A stretch of 64,000 nucleotides of DNA. It comes from Copromyces sp. CBS 386.78 (Eukaryota > Ascomycota > Sordariomycetes > Sordariales > Sordariaceae). Where the stretch lies: assembly GCA_030685235.1 (NCBI GenBank), contig MU839094.1, positions 124,001-188,000 of the forward strand. Direction: 5' to 3'. The notes under the pieces are model-generated. The model was given only the letters and a program-made list of their open reading frames with translations. It had not been told where the DNA came from and did not search any database. Of the stretch, positions 1-12,899 are shown piece after piece; within the stretch, counting starts at the first letter, position 1, and each line of letters opens with the position of its first letter. Made by a program: the position numbers and the translations under genes.

Positions 1-2199
1 AGGTTCTCTACCGTTTAGCGAAAAAAAGAGGACATAATTATTTTCGTAATTATATTACTAATAGAAGAAGGAGCTTATACTTTAAAAATATTATACACTA
101 CGAATAAAATATTATAAACGGATTTAAAATTAATATAGTCGAAGTTTTTTTAATCGAAATTAAATTAAACGTCGTCGGTTACTTAGCGGGCAATCTTAAA
201 CTCTTCCTCAAAACGCTAAAAATTACTTTCAAAATTATTATAGTATTCGAAATTAATATAATAAAAATCATTAAAAAGTACAATAATAAATTAAAAAGTA
301 AGGGTCTAAGAAAAAAAAAAAGCTACTTCGAAATATTCGCGTAGGATAAAGAAACTTTCTTACTAGTCAAAACCCTCGAAAAAATTAACGAAAATTATAA
401 TAACGGGTTAAGGAAGCTCGAAAAGCGCGGCGCAATAAACTATAGTATCGAATTCGCTATTAAAGGTATTAATAGTAGAATACAACGTTTCTAAATTAAA
501 TAGGTTACTAATAATAGGAATAGAAAAATTAGGAAGATTACTGCTACTAGTACTACCGTTGGGGGAAAAGAGGGCAGGATTACTATTATTGTAAAATATA
601 AAATAAAATAAAAATAACCGTTCGAAATAAAAAAGAAGTGAAAGTCCGCGACTAAAACCGTTTAAAGTAAAGGTCCGTTACTAGGACCGTTTAAAGTAGT
701 TAAAAATAAGCGATTTCTTATCTACTAAATAAAGAGTACTTTCCCTTATATATTAATAAAGGGACGTCGGAATTTTAATTAAGCGATTATTATAATTACA
801 ATTATCAATGCTTAAAGGGGTGCTAAACTTAGCAATTTATAACGAAGCAATCCCTATACGCGCACAATCGAAAAATAATCGTAATAAATAAATTTACGTT
901 GTAAACGTAATAGTTAAAAGGTATAATTAATTATTACGGGTAGAGAGCGAGAGGTTAAATATAAATATAGATATACGTAATTGTACGAGGAGAGGAAAGG
1001 AAAAGAAGTATAGAAGTATACTCGGGAGATAGGCTTTTATAGGATTCGAGCTATAAACCCTTAGTAGGTTTATGGCGGGAGGCTGCAGCTAATTAACCGA
1101 GATGGTGATAGTAGTCTCAGAGAGTTATTGTCACTAGTATATGTAATATAGGCTAACCCTGTGATATTTATATAATACTTCAATTATTTTAAATCTTATT
1201 TAGCGAAATTATTATATAGATTTTAGTAGCCTTTTAATATTTATAATAGTAACCTCCGGAGAATATATACCCTCCGCAACCTTAGCCCTAATATTTCCTT
1301 TAATTTAATTACCCGTACAAAACCTAATTAACTTTATAGATTTATTTAAATAAGTTAGTAATTAACTATATAATATTTAACTTGACCTAAATAATCTAAT
1401 ATAATTAATCGAACCGGCCGATAAATTAACCTTCAATATTATTAATTTAATATTAGAGGATACCGCTTTATATTCTAACAACGATAATATTATAAATAAA
1501 TACAGATTTAATAATTTCGTAGGAATTAACGGCAATAATAATAGGAATAACGAGAATAGGGATAATAGGAATAATAGGAATAGGAATAACGAAGAATTTA
1601 ATACGGGGTATAAAAATGAATTAAATAAAACCGAAAAATAATATTATTCGGTTACCGCCCTAATAATATAACAATTAGAGGATTCGCGGAATTAGTAGCC
1701 AAATATAATAATTAAAATACTATTCGTATAGAAGCCGATTAAAACTATACCTTTCTAAGACCTATTTGTATTGTAGTTTTAAAATTATAATATTTTAAAA
1801 TACAATATTTTCGGTTAATCGAAATTTTTAAAGTAATTAAATATATTAACGAATTATTAAAATTCCTAAAGTTAAAGGATATATTAATTAACAAATTTAA
1901 TAATAGTTTACTATTTAGTAAATTAAGGACCAGCCTCGTATAATTAGATTTAATATATATCTTTAATAAAGAGCGTACGGAAGAAAATATTTATATATTT
2001 AATTTAAAATATACTTTTACTACTTTATTCAATTTAATACTATTCCGCTAAAATATTCATTAGGGAATAATATAATATATAAGCTCTAATAATCGTATTA
2101 TTAAACTATAGTAAGTATTATAGTAGGGATAATCTATTTGAATAATTTTAAGGAAGTTCTTTAAATACTTAAATAGCGGTATAATATTCCCGTTAAATT
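1..2199. other. RIP-degraded repeat DNA, unassigned
   Basis: This stretch is AT-rich, with no open frame worth reporting and stops in every frame. The composition (TpA-rich, few TpG) fits repeat-induced point mutation. A less mutated pocket near 1030-1170 contains a short hairpin at 1053-1073 (ATAAACC and GGTTTAT around a 7-nt loop), which could be part of an element end. I recognise no domain here. It may be the 5' part of the element whose transposase remnant starts near 2.2 kb. Confidence 0.6.
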
Positions 2200-3520
2200 T
2201 TATCTATTAATATTCCCTTGCCTATAGTAAGCTAGGATACTTATATAAATATATACGGCGTAAAGATATATATTTCAGAAGAGTAATATATTATAGGTTC
2301 GACTATATTATTAAAGTATATTAAGATAAAATAATAGGGCAATTAATTATTTATATATAAGAAGTAGTTACGCGAAATACGTTTATACGCGTAATATAAT
2401 CTGTGAATTTCGTAAGGAGGATGCAATACTTATAGGGTAACGGGATTGAGCTTTTTATTATTAATAGAAATCTATTATCTATTAAATTAGGCTAGATTAT
2501 TAGCTATATAGGGGATGTGGTTATTAATTACAATTTCGACCTTAACCGGCTTAAAATATAGACGGCACTAATAGTAAAATTTATAGTCCGGTACTTCTTC
2601 TACGAATAATAAATAAGGTTTCTTCCTATTGTAGTAACCTTGCCGTTACGAAGCGAACTAGAGTTAAAAACCTATTTATAAAATTATTTTATAAATAAAT
2701 AAGTAGATAAGAACGTATAGTTTCTACTACTATAATTATACGTTAACGAATTTAATTTTTATCGTATTATATACCGGGCTATCTTTAATATTTATTTCTT
2801 TTATTAATTTCTTCCTAAGTAAGTCCGAGAACGCCGGTCGAATATTATCCCGGTTACCTTTAATTTATATAGCGCTAATATAATTAATATTTTTAGAATA
2901 CTTTTCTATATAATTAAATTAAACGACGGGTTTAAAATGAGAATTAATTATGAAGATATAGAATTAACTTTAATCTATCCTTTTATAATTATTATTATCG
3001 GCGATATACTATAATAGTAAAAGATATTTAAATATTTAAAATACTAAGTTAAAAAGCCGTATCGATTCTACCTTATTAATAGATTAAAGCGGGCCGACCT
3101 TTCGTTTAATATATAAAATAAAGGCTACTTTTATTTCCAATATTTTAATAATATTAAATATATAAGAGAATTATTAACTAATAAGCAAATTAAAGGTTTC
3201 GAAGAGTTGGGTATATATTATAATTTACGGCTATTCGAATATTTATATAACTTATTCCTATTTTTCGATATTATTCGATTATAATTAGCTAATATAATTT
3301 ATTCCGAATACTAAAGATTAATTAAGAATTTTTTAAATTTATTCTTTAATACAGAATATAAAGGGTTTATATTTATAAAATTAATTAATAAGGGTACTAC
3401 TAAGTATAAGAAATTTTCTTTCTTAAATAGATAAATATAAATCCCGTCGATCCGAAGGTACGTCGATTCAATAAATATATAATAAATAGCGAAGGCTATT
3501 ATTACTATACTAGTATTCTT
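2200..3520 (+). pseudogene. Degraded DNA transposase, Tnp2/Plavaka-like (tentative)
   Basis: Reading one plus-strand frame through RIP stops gives a coherent protein-like stretch. It has a motif reading GDILQ followed by two stop codons that probably were Gln, then a YRFYLINRLKRADLSF segment in which the tyrosine positions look like mutated cysteines (CxxC), and then an NIIYSEY motif. From memory this order (GDxPQQ, CRxC..RADLxF, HSEY) is typical of a fungal CACTA/Plavaka-type transposase family. The family assignment rests on recall, not a search. No terminal inverted repeats were identified. The copy is dead, with many TAA/TAG codons. Confidence 0.45.
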
Positions 3521-5522
3521 TTATATATAGTTCGAAAATAAATATATTAAAGACTATTTTATCCTATTTATTTTAAAATATAGAACGAATAATAATTATT
3601 TTTCTTAAACTACTTTAAAGAATAATTTTCTAAACCCTATAAAACCCGCGACGGCTTTATATATCCTTATAAGCAACTCTACTAGCACCGTAGGGAAACT
3701 CTATTCGGACCGTAAAACGAAAAGAAAATCTAAAGTTTCTCTATAAGTAAAGGGGCTCTAAGTACGTATATTAGCTTAGATTTTTCCTTATTTTTTCCTT
3801 TATTTTCCAAGCCTTACATCACTTGTCTACGCCGTATATAAAGTCTCAAACTCGAAGGTGCTTAGAACTATTAAAATTTAAGACTACTAAAGTTAAATAT
3901 AAGAAAAGCCTAGCCGATCTAAGAGCGGCAAGATGCCTAGAGTAAGTTGAAAAATCTATGAAAATTTAAGAAGTATTTTAGTCCTACTTTTATCTTTATA
4001 TACCTTATTTTCACCGAGATAAACCTAGAAGTTTAAATTTTATTTACGGTGCGAATAGAGTTTGCCTACGGTGCGAGTAGAGTCGCTCATCCTTATATAC
4101 GTAATTTGGATATTCGTTTAATAAATAATTATAATATATAGTAATAATAACTCCCGTTTAAAATATAATTGCAGGATATTAAATAATAGAATCTTCGAAG
4201 GTAGGAAGGCGATATAATTTATATATAAAATACAATCCTAAATTACAATTAAGAAGGAAAGTAAATTAAGGGAACGTATTGCGAATCCGAAGAGCGGGGC
4301 TATTATAGGAATATAAATACTACGTCTCTCTATAATACTAATCTAGTTCCTAAGCTAATATTTTACGTATAATATAATATAATAATAATTTAAATCCGGA
4401 GGGGCTTCCCTAATAGTATTTACGAATATAAATATACTTCTAATTACGCTTATATCCCGCTTAGCCCGAACTTCCGGTTTAAATCCGGCGAAGAGTATAA
4501 TATTAAGAATAAGAATATAATTTAGAATATTAGGAATAAACGGAAGTATATTAAATACTTCTAAAGTATTATTAGTAGTAATATCCTTTACTAAATTAGA
4601 TTTAGAGGATAGTAATAATATGATTCTAATAGGGGTAACGAAAAAAACGAAAAGTAATAATAGGAAAAAACCTACTTCTAAAGTATAGGAAGATAAGAAA
4701 AGGCTACTAAATATCTATTAAAACCTATATTATTAAGAAATTACCGACGAATATAAATCTTTAATATCCTTATTTACTTTATTAAATAAAAATAAATATT
4801 AATAAATCCCGTCTACGAAATATTAATTAAACCGGAACAATTATTAATTATATCGGATTCGCACTTATTAATAGAAATTAGAAATTTATATTCCGCTAAT
4901 AAAATAATAGGAAGTATAATGCTAATATAAAGGCAACTAATCTATATAATATAATGACCGTTCTAATTTTTAGAGAAAATATCCGGCAAATAATAGGATT
5001 CCTTTTCGCAAAGAATTTTCTTAAAACTAATTTATAGAATTATTTCCGCTTCTAAACTTTATAAAATATAGTACTAAACTTAATATAAAAATAGGACCTA
5101 TATATTAGTACCGGATAATATAAAAATAATATAGAAGTAGGACTAAAGAATTACTTAGTATAAATATTCGATAATATTCCGATTATCGTCGACCTAATTA
5201 TTTATTGTAACGTCGATTAAAATATTATCTTATAGAAAAAAAATAACCTAATTAATATTATAAAAGTTTACTAGAAAAATAACTTTACTAAGCGGTTAAA
5301 AAAGGCCTTAATCGATAATTATAATTTATTTTACATATCAGATATAAGAAGTAAACCTATTAATTAGTCTTATTATACTTTATTCGCAAATAGGTTGATT
5401 TAAGCTAAATAGCTAACTTAATTTGATTTTATTTAATTATATATAGAAAGAGAAGTATTCGTTAAAAAATAATCGAAGTAGGTAATATTATTAAATTTTA
5501 AACGAAAAACGCGAAATTAGTA
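3521..5522. other. RIP-degraded repeat DNA between the transposase remnant and the inverted-repeat element
   Basis: AT-rich sequence with no intact frame. Two near-identical 17-mers occur at 4045-4061 and 4067-4083; their core GTGCGAATAGA resembles the tip of the 5531-6345 element. A plus-strand frame near 5150-5520 stays protein-like if stops are ignored and may be the tail of the same old transposon, but I cannot name it. Confidence 0.5.
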
Positions 5523-6353
5523 ATAAATATGAGAAAGTCTATTCGCACGGTTACGAATGTCTATTTGAACGGTGATCCACTTTTTCCCTCACACATATCC
5601 CTAACCCTCGCGCGGCTACAGATGTCACATGTATCCTTTCGAAAATTTCACCTAGAAATCTGAACAATACCATTCTTTCAAATGTAACATCAGACTATAG
5701 TGCCCAGCCCAGATATACACCCCCATATCGCACTTTACAGGGAATTTTACAACGCACTTTACAGGGCATTAGCAGCACGGTCGCACATCGCACGATCGTA
5801 CATCGTTCAATTGAGTTGCTTAATTGAGTGACTATCTTAATCGTATTCAATTACTATTAGTTGCTAGCGACTGTTAACGATTGTTATACTTGTAAGCAAT
5901 TGGCTGTCAGCGATTGTTACGGCTCTTAGTGATTGTTACGGTTGTTAATAATTGTCACGGTTGTTAGCGATTGTTACGGCTGTTAGTGATTGTTACGGCT
6001 GTTAACAATTGTTACGGCTGTTAGCGATTGTTACGGCTGTTAATAATTATTATAGCTGTTAGCGATTGTCACGGCTATTAACAATTATTACGGCTGTTAG
6101 TAATTGTCACGCCTATTAGCGATTGGCTGTCAGTGATTGTTACGGCTGTCAACGATTATTATGGCTGTCAACGATACGTGTGCTGTGCAGAGGGTGTAAT
6201 AGGCTGTAATCTAGGAGTTTGGCGGTCGCGGTACGAACGAGACTGGTGCTGGCGAGGAGGGGATGACAGGGTTAGGGATATATGTGAGGGAAAAAGTAGA
6301 TCACCGTTCAAATAGACATTCGTGACCGTGCGAATAGACTTCCTCATAAATAT
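5523..6353. mobile_element. Inverted-repeat element, copy A (815 bp, 8-bp target duplication)
   Basis: The element spans 5531-6345 and is flanked on both sides by the direct repeat ATAAATAT (5523-5530 and 6346-6353). Its ends are inverted repeats of about 78 bp starting GAGAAAGTCTATTCGCACGG, with 4 mismatches between ends. The interior (about 5860-6175) is a degenerate 19-bp tandem repeat. There is no transposase, so this is a non-autonomous element. An 8-bp duplication fits several superfamilies (hAT, Merlin, KDZ), so no superfamily is assigned. It is the same family as the copy at 24696-25462 but carries many more C-to-T and G-to-A changes, as expected for an older, more heavily RIPed copy. 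Confidence 0.9.
5860..6175. repeat. Degenerate 19-bp minisatellite inside copy A
   Basis: Repeated units of the form GCTGTTAGCGATTGTTACG, clearly the mutated version of the cleaner array in the second copy (GCTGTCAGCGATTGTCACG). Most differences from that unit are C-to-T or G-to-A transitions. Confidence 0.85.
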
Positions 6354-6974
6354 AAGCAATAAAGAGTTCGCGTATATTAATAATATCTTTATATACCGGA
6401 TTTCATAAATATATTAAGTATTTATAATTATTATATATTTTAAACGCCTAGAAGATAAACGTAGGAAGGAGCCAATTTTAAGGTACCCAATTTATATACT
6501 AGGAAACTGCCGCGAAATTATTAGATTAACAAAAATATCGATAGAACCTATATAAACAGTACTAAAGGACGATTACTTAATATATATCCAATATAATATA
6601 TATTTTATATAATATTAAAAATATAAAGTAGATTTCGTAATATATTTAATAATATAATAATCTAATACTATAGTTTAATAATGATTCTAATTTAATTATA
6701 TATATTTATACGGCCTAATAGGTTAAATATGACTTTTCGCACTTAAGTAGCGTATTTAAAATTAACAGGATATACCGGAAAATATAAGGACGGAATACAG
6801 CTCTATTACAACTCTATTATAAGGTATAAAAATCTATAAATATAATTTTATAGAATAGAATATTACTTTAAATACTTACCTTATTATTTAACGGCGTAAA
6901 TAAAATAAATAAACGGATTAAAATATATTTAATAATACGGAATATAGAATAGAAAGAGGGGCAAGAACGAATTT
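6354..6974. other. RIP-degraded DNA left of the retrotransposon
   Basis: AT-rich sequence with no intact frame or recognised motif. Before the retrotransposon inserted it was continuous with the DNA now starting at 26970, because both borders carry the duplicated ACCTC. Confidence 0.6.
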
Positions 6975-6979
6975 ACCTC

Positions 6980-7296
6980 TGATGCAGGATAATCGTATTA
7001 TATGTATGATTAACTCAATTGATTAATTAGATAGACTGGGCATAACTGTTATAACAGCTATGCCGGCTGCCTAGCACTGCCGTACCTTCTAGGCACGGCA
7101 GGTCCTAAGTCGCCCTGCTCGTAGGGGTTCTATATAAAGTGGGCCTTCGCAATAAGATAAGGAATTCCTATAAAGGAATTCCCGCGTAATATAGCCTTCG
7201 GTTCGTACTCTTATTCTTAAATCTTCTTTTTCTCTCTTCTAATACTATATATTGCTTTATATTGTAGTATTCTAAAAGAACCGTATTACCCTATTA
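6980..7296 (+). repeat. 5' LTR of the chromovirus
   Basis: It starts TGATGCAGG and ends CCCTATTA. It has the same length as the 3' LTR and differs from it almost only by transitions. It holds a near-palindrome at 7042-7061, a short GC hairpin near 7078-7101 and a TATA-like box at 7131-7139. The terminal TA is probably a RIP-mutated CA. Confidence 0.93.
7131..7139 (+). promoter_or_regulatory. TATA-like box in the 5' LTR
   Basis: TATATAAAG follows a GC-richer block and precedes a pyrimidine-rich stretch, the usual layout of a U3 promoter. The same word occurs at 26804-26812 in the 3' LTR. Confidence 0.6.
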
Positions 7297-8234
7297 TATA
7301 ATAATTACAACTAAACGTTTAATAATTATTGTAAGTAGTATACTCCTTGCTTTCTAGTAAGTTCGCTGATTGCCTTTATTGCGAACTTGCTAGTCCGATC
7401 GTAAGATCTTCTATTGTACAAGACGTCGAATTCGCGATTATACCCCCCCCCCTCTCCTTCTATAATTATTCGTCGAAAGATAGTATTATTGACCGCACTT
7501 TTATATTATTTTATTCGCATCGATTCGCATTGAACGAATATATAAAAATATTCGTATTACCCCAATCCGAATATCTTTAATTTTCGACGCGAAGGGTAAC
7601 CCTATAATCTATTAATCGAAAAATAACTATCGCCTTCTCCTCTCCTTTAGAATTATTAGTCGCTTATCGTAAAATAGTATTAGTAATTTCAGTTTCTTAG
7701 TTATCCCCCTTATTATTACCCTAATCCTTTTATATAAATATATAATAATTATAAATAAAATAATTTATATTAACCTTTTTACTAACTATTATTAAATAAC
7801 CCGCTATTATAGCCGATAAAAATTCCCCTTTAGAGCCGACTACCGTACAACGCTTACCCCGTAAACCGTTTACTCCTTCTATTTATAACGTCGAAAGGCT
7901 TAATAATTAATCCGCTTAATCAATTTAAATTCGTAATATTATAAATAATATTATTTCCGGCATCGCTAACGCCCTATCCCCTTTAAAATTTTAAAATCTT
8001 TAATTATTAACCCTCCCGAAGATTTCGCGCTTCCTAAAACGAACTCTCCCTAAAAATATGTTTTACTATACAATAATTATAATACTGCCACCTTTAATTA
8101 CGACAATTCTAACGAAAATAATAATAAAGGTCCTAAACACGTTTCTAATAAAAAGATCTAAAAGAAACTTAATTATATAAATAATATAATTAAAACCGTT
8201 AATAATAATATAAAATAATTCAAAGTTTAAAAAA
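7297..8234 (+). pseudogene. Chromovirus leader and gag start, RIP-degraded, split by the Helitron
   Basis: This segment directly follows the 5' LTR and continues at 19249 after the Helitron. A 77-codon open stretch at 7347-7580 is the longest undamaged piece. No protein domain is recognisable on its own. The assignment to leader and gag rests on position between the LTR and the zinc-knuckle-like/protease region. Confidence 0.6.
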
Positions 8235-8244
8235 TAGTCTTCCC

Positions 8245-8268
8245 TTGGGCGGAGCCGGATATGCCCAA
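8245..8268 (-). repeat. Helitron 3' hairpin
   Basis: TTGGGC (8245-8250) and GCCCAA (8263-8268) form a 6-bp GC-rich stem with a 12-nt loop, about ten bases inside the proposed 3' border. The position matches the subterminal hairpin of Helitrons. Confidence 0.65.
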
Positions 8269-8489
8269 CGGAGTCAGTGAAACGCCTATATTTGCCTAAA
8301 GGAGGAGGAGATATAGTCTAAACACCAACTGAAATATTACTAAATACCTAAATACCAACCAAAATATCACCAAATCCAGCCTTATATCTCCCAAATCATA
8401 TTATTATTAAAAATAATACCAAAATTACCTTTAACCGTCTTTATAACCTCAACTCCTATATTTACTATTACTAGCCCCCAACGGGGGGT

Positions 8490-8600
8490 GCTATAAGGGA
8501 CGCTTGTAGTATAGCGGTATATAAGGACGCTTATATATTTCTATTAGTATTGTAAATTGTAGAGACCCCTATTCGAATCCTATTTATAATTGTTGTAATT
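8490..8600 (+). pseudogene. tRNA-like sequence with A- and B-box words (degraded)
   Basis: The word TAGTATAGCGGT (8507-8518) resembles an A box and CTATTCGAATCC (8569-8580) resembles a B box of a tRNA-type pol III promoter, about 60 bases apart. The region is followed by a T-rich run. The acceptor and T-stem do not pair well as they stand, so it is either a RIP-damaged tRNA gene, possibly with an intron, or a tRNA-derived short interspersed repeat. It lies just inside the Helitron 3' end, so it could be captured sequence. Confidence 0.3.
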
Positions 8601-10559
8601 GTTTTTCTCTATTTTTATCTATTCCCACTTCTATATTACCCTCCTTTTACCTTCTTATTACTTCCCTATCATATCTTCACTTCCCTAGCACCCAAAATTT
8701 TATCCGGTTGGCGGTTAGCAGTTAGCGCGGGGGGGGGTCCTAACTAGGAGAGGAAATATAAGCACGCCGTAAAACGTACTATCTCTCGGGTCGCTATAAA
8801 CGGGTGCCCTATTACTATAACGGGGTATTTATAAGGCGATTCAACTAGGGTACGTAGAATAAGCCGTATTGAATTCCTTTTTTTTTTCATTTTTAAGGTG
8901 TTTTCTTACCTTATAACCTTTTAAAACGGATTAGGAGAAGGAGGGAGAAATTTAGAAAAGAAGGCGATTTTATAATATTAATAGTAGTATTAGCGGTAGT
9001 AATAAGGGTATTAACTTAATGATAGTTATTTAAAATCTTGCGGCGGGAATTAGGGTTACTAGCGATAATAATAAGGGTAGCGTTAACTTATTCCCCATTT
9101 CTAATATAATAGCGCTTAATAGCCGGCTCGAAAATTTTATAAACGGCCTCCTTAACTATATCACTTTTAAAAATAATATTCGAATCGTAAAATTAGGTAG
9201 TAAACTAATTATTAATCTTAAGGATAGTAAGTATAGCAATAGTATTAATAATTAATAGTATTAATAATTAATAATTAATAAATAATAAAGGAAGGACTAA
9301 GAATATAGGGCGATAATTAATAAATAATAAAAGAAGAGAGAATAAGAATATAGATTTAAATAATAGGATTATATATAAACTACTATTAATTAAATATTCC
9401 TTCTATTTATTAAATACTTTTTCTATTACTAAATACTCCTTCTATTACCGGATACTTCTTTCCTAACCACCTTTCAATTAGGGCGGTCTATTAATTATAT
9501 CCTTACAAAATTGTCCGTAGGGCCTTCCTATACTACCTACTCTTATTAAAATACTACCAATTCTATTACTGAATAATTTACCGCAAGGCCTTCCAATTCT
9601 AGAAAGAATAATACTACTAGCTCTACTATTAAGAGGTTTACTACGTAGCCTTCTAGAAAGAATAATACTACTAATTCTACTACCGGCATAGCTACCCCGT
9701 AAACTACTCCTATTCTGTAATCCTCTTCCCTAGACCGGCCGGCCGTTATTAATATTTCCCAATCCCGCTAATAGCTCCCGAAATTAATTAGAAGCCAGAG
9801 GAGCGCCAAAATTGCTACGTATATAATAAGGAGGTAATAGTTATCCGGGCTATAACTATTAAGGCATACGTCTAACGATATTTATAGTTCGATAAATAGC
9901 AATTTTAATATTTTTCGCACGTAATATATCGAATTTAAAGGGGTAATTAAATATAATACCTTAGAGGGTTTTAATACGGGATACCGCCATATATAATAAA
10001 CCCAGTATAAATTACTTAGTAGAAATATCGAATATTACCTTATCTAGAATTTAACCCTATACTTTATATACTATAATAATATATATAATCGTTAACGGGA
10101 ACTAGATTCTTTTATACGATAGGGCCTCTTTTATAAACTCTCGAATTAACCTAAATATAGGCATAGTACATTCTAGATCCCGAATATCAAAATAAATAAC
10201 TTCTATATCAATACCTTCCTAACAATTAAAACCCCTATAATTAAAGAAATATACAAAAACAATAAAAGGAAGATCCTCAACTTCTAAATAAATATTATAA
10301 CGAATAACGGCATCCTAAACAAAATTAACAATAGTACTAATAGTACTATTAACGAGGCTAACTACAATCTAGAGATTTTCCGTAAATATAACCTTAATAC
10401 CCTTAATAATAATAAAATTATTATACAAATTACTAGCATTAATATATTTAACGGTTTTAACAATAGCTAAAGAATTAATAACTTTAGCAATAAAAGCAGG
10501 CCGGTCCAATCCTTCTATATACCGTTAATTATACTCGTTAACTATAATATTAATAGGGT
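8600..10559. other. Helitron interior, unassigned
   Basis: AT-rich with several simple blocks, such as AATAATAG-type runs near 9.2-9.35 kb and repeated TTCTATTA words near 9.4-9.7 kb. No domain was recognised. The part from about 9.8 kb may be the C-terminal end of the helicase region. Confidence 0.5.
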
Positions 10560-11400
10560 AAATATATAGAGCATCGTTAAATTCAACCTATTAGGGAATT
10601 ATTAATATATACTTACAACGGAATAATAATAACCTCCAATCTTAAATAGTAGAATTATTATTATATAATCTTTCTAAGGCCGTTCGAAAAAGTGCCTAAT
10701 CATTACCCTATTAGCATACAATTTACTTTAATTCGATATTCCAATCGAAATCTTCATAAATTATACGGCCACTACACTATACTAAATCCAATTTACCAAC
10801 CTTCCTTTTACACTTTTACTCTTCTATTTCATTAGGAAAGTTTCTATCCTAATCCTCTTTACTAATAATTTCAAAAGGAATATTAAAATCGTTGCAGAAT
10901 TGAGGGGGTTCTTAGTAAAATAGGGGTTTCTATCCAATAAAGGGTAATTAAAAGAAATTTCCTATTAAAAGGATATTAATACTACCAAATCTTTTACCCT
11001 AATTTTCAATAAATATTTAACGGAAATAATTATTAATAAAGCACATATTCCTCATACCCAATATAAACTTCTCATTAATAATAAAGTATTTATAACCCCT
11101 AAAATTATTTTACAATATAATTAAAAATTAACCTTCTAAGCTAACTAAGCTACTAATACTATATAGAAATTTAAAAAGGGAATATAGAATACCGCCTTTA
11201 ATATTATTAGCAACCATATTAATAGGAGCAATACGGGCAATAAAATCAAGAAAACGAAAATTCGTAGCCATCTCCCTAAACTTATAAAACAACAACCGAA
11301 TAAAATACAATTTACTAATACCTCCTCGACCGTCAACCTATATAAACAATTAATCTAGACTCTAACCATTAAAAACAATTTAATAATAATTAATAAAAAT
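10560..11400 (-). pseudogene. Helitron Pif1-like helicase remnant
   Basis: Reading the minus strand with TAA treated as former CAA (Gln) gives, in order, a segment RIAPINMVANNIKGG (family: RIAPTGxAAxNIxGxTLHS), a Walker-B-like KYFIINEKFILGM near 11.04-11.09 kb (family: IIDExSM), then SINILLIGNFFQLPF near 10.93-11.0 kb (family: VxxxGDFxQLPPV), and an IVCQQG...FRTAL...LYNNN stretch. These are the ordered helicase motifs of Helitron/Pif1 proteins. Key residues are altered as RIP would do (Asp to Asn, Gln to stop), so the protein is dead. The limits are approximate. Confidence 0.82.
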
Positions 11401-12899
11401 ATTAAAAATCATCCGTTATTTAACATTAAAGGTATTATACGTTCGCTATAAAATAAAGTCGGGATTTAGAAACTCAAAGCAATTTATACGATTCCTCTAA
11501 TAATCGTTTATATCTAGAAGAAGGAACTCCTAAAAACGGGTATAATTTTTATACTAATCGTAATCAATATTAATATAACAACAGCCCAAAATACTATAAA
11601 AATCGTCATCGTTAGGATTATTAATACAATTAAAATTATCTCTAACTATTTTTTTCTAACTAAACTTATTTGGCCGCTCTTCTATACCCTCTTCAAAATC
11701 TTCTTCAACTTCAAAAGGGGGGAACTTACTATAATAATTTTTAAAGTAAGCTAATTCGTTAATATAGGTTTTTTAATAAATTTCGAAAGTTTCGTCGAAG
11801 GTAATATATTAAATATTATTAACAATATAAAGGTTATCGGGCTTTTTATAAAGGTAGTACAATATTAATTTAACGCAATTATAATTTCTTCGACTTCTAA
11901 CGTCTTCTATAAGCTTATAAATAAGAAAATAATTAAGAATTCTCTATTTGGCTCAATCTATAAGGGGTCTAAATTATAATATTTCATAATTGAATTTAGT
12001 TGTAAATTCGAAGTATAAAACCTAATCGTAACGGTTATTACAATTTATATACTTCTAATAAAAGGATTAAATTTATTAAATTTAACTAATAATATTAATA
12101 TAAATACCAGCAAATTCATTATTATTACTACTAGCCGCATCAAATACTACTTACCAATCTATTTAGAATATATTTATATCAAGTTCTAAAATAATAGTAC
12201 TACAATTATTTTAAAACCGGCAATCAATTATAATAATATAGCAAATACTTTTTTAAAAAAGAAGATTAAGAAGGATATAACAAACTTCCTATACAAACTA
12301 ATCTCTTTTAACAATAAATTTATTCATAAATTTTATTATAAACTACTTAACCGGATTCCTAACATTAATAATATAGGGAATCAATTCATTAGCAATCTTA
12401 TTATAAGATTTAATACGTTTTTCAACCTTCGAAACGTATTTAGCCACGTAATTAAACATAGCATTCATATTAATACAAAATTAAATATCTATATTAGCCA
12501 TCTAATTTAAAATTATAAAAAGATTATACTAATTAAAGATATTATTATTTCTACGGCTATTAAAAAACCAGAACCCAAAATTAATTCTTATTATAAAGAT
12601 AGGATATTGATAAAACTTCTTAGGAAAGTGGAAGCGGCAGACCTTTTATTCGGGTTCGGCAAAGTCGGGATCTAGAAATTAATATAGATCGCCGGGCAAA
12701 ACTCGAATTTAACAGCGAATTCGAAGGTAGTAAACATCACTACAAATATATTATTATATACAATTAATTAATACCGTAAATTCTTCAAAAATAAATTCAA
12801 ATTCACCCATCTTCCGGCTTAAAACATTACTTCAATCAATCTAATAAAGGAATTTAGAAATAAGGATTAACCGATTCTAAAAGTTATCTCGAAATCCCT
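11401..12899 (-). other. Helitron coding region between Rep and helicase
   Basis: Probable linker of the Rep-helicase protein on the minus strand. I see only fragments. On the plus strand CpA is common and TpG almost absent, the same bias as in the flanking helicase segment. Confidence 0.5.

Noticed and set aside
1053..1073. Small hairpin near 1.06 kb as a possible Helitron end
   Set aside because: The stem is AT-rich and no matching second end or terminal motif is seen nearby.
11128..11336. Two hydrophobic minus-strand open frames that look like membrane peptides
   Set aside because: They lie within the helicase remnant, one in its true frame and one in a neighbouring frame; hydrophobicity comes from AT-rich codons after RIP.
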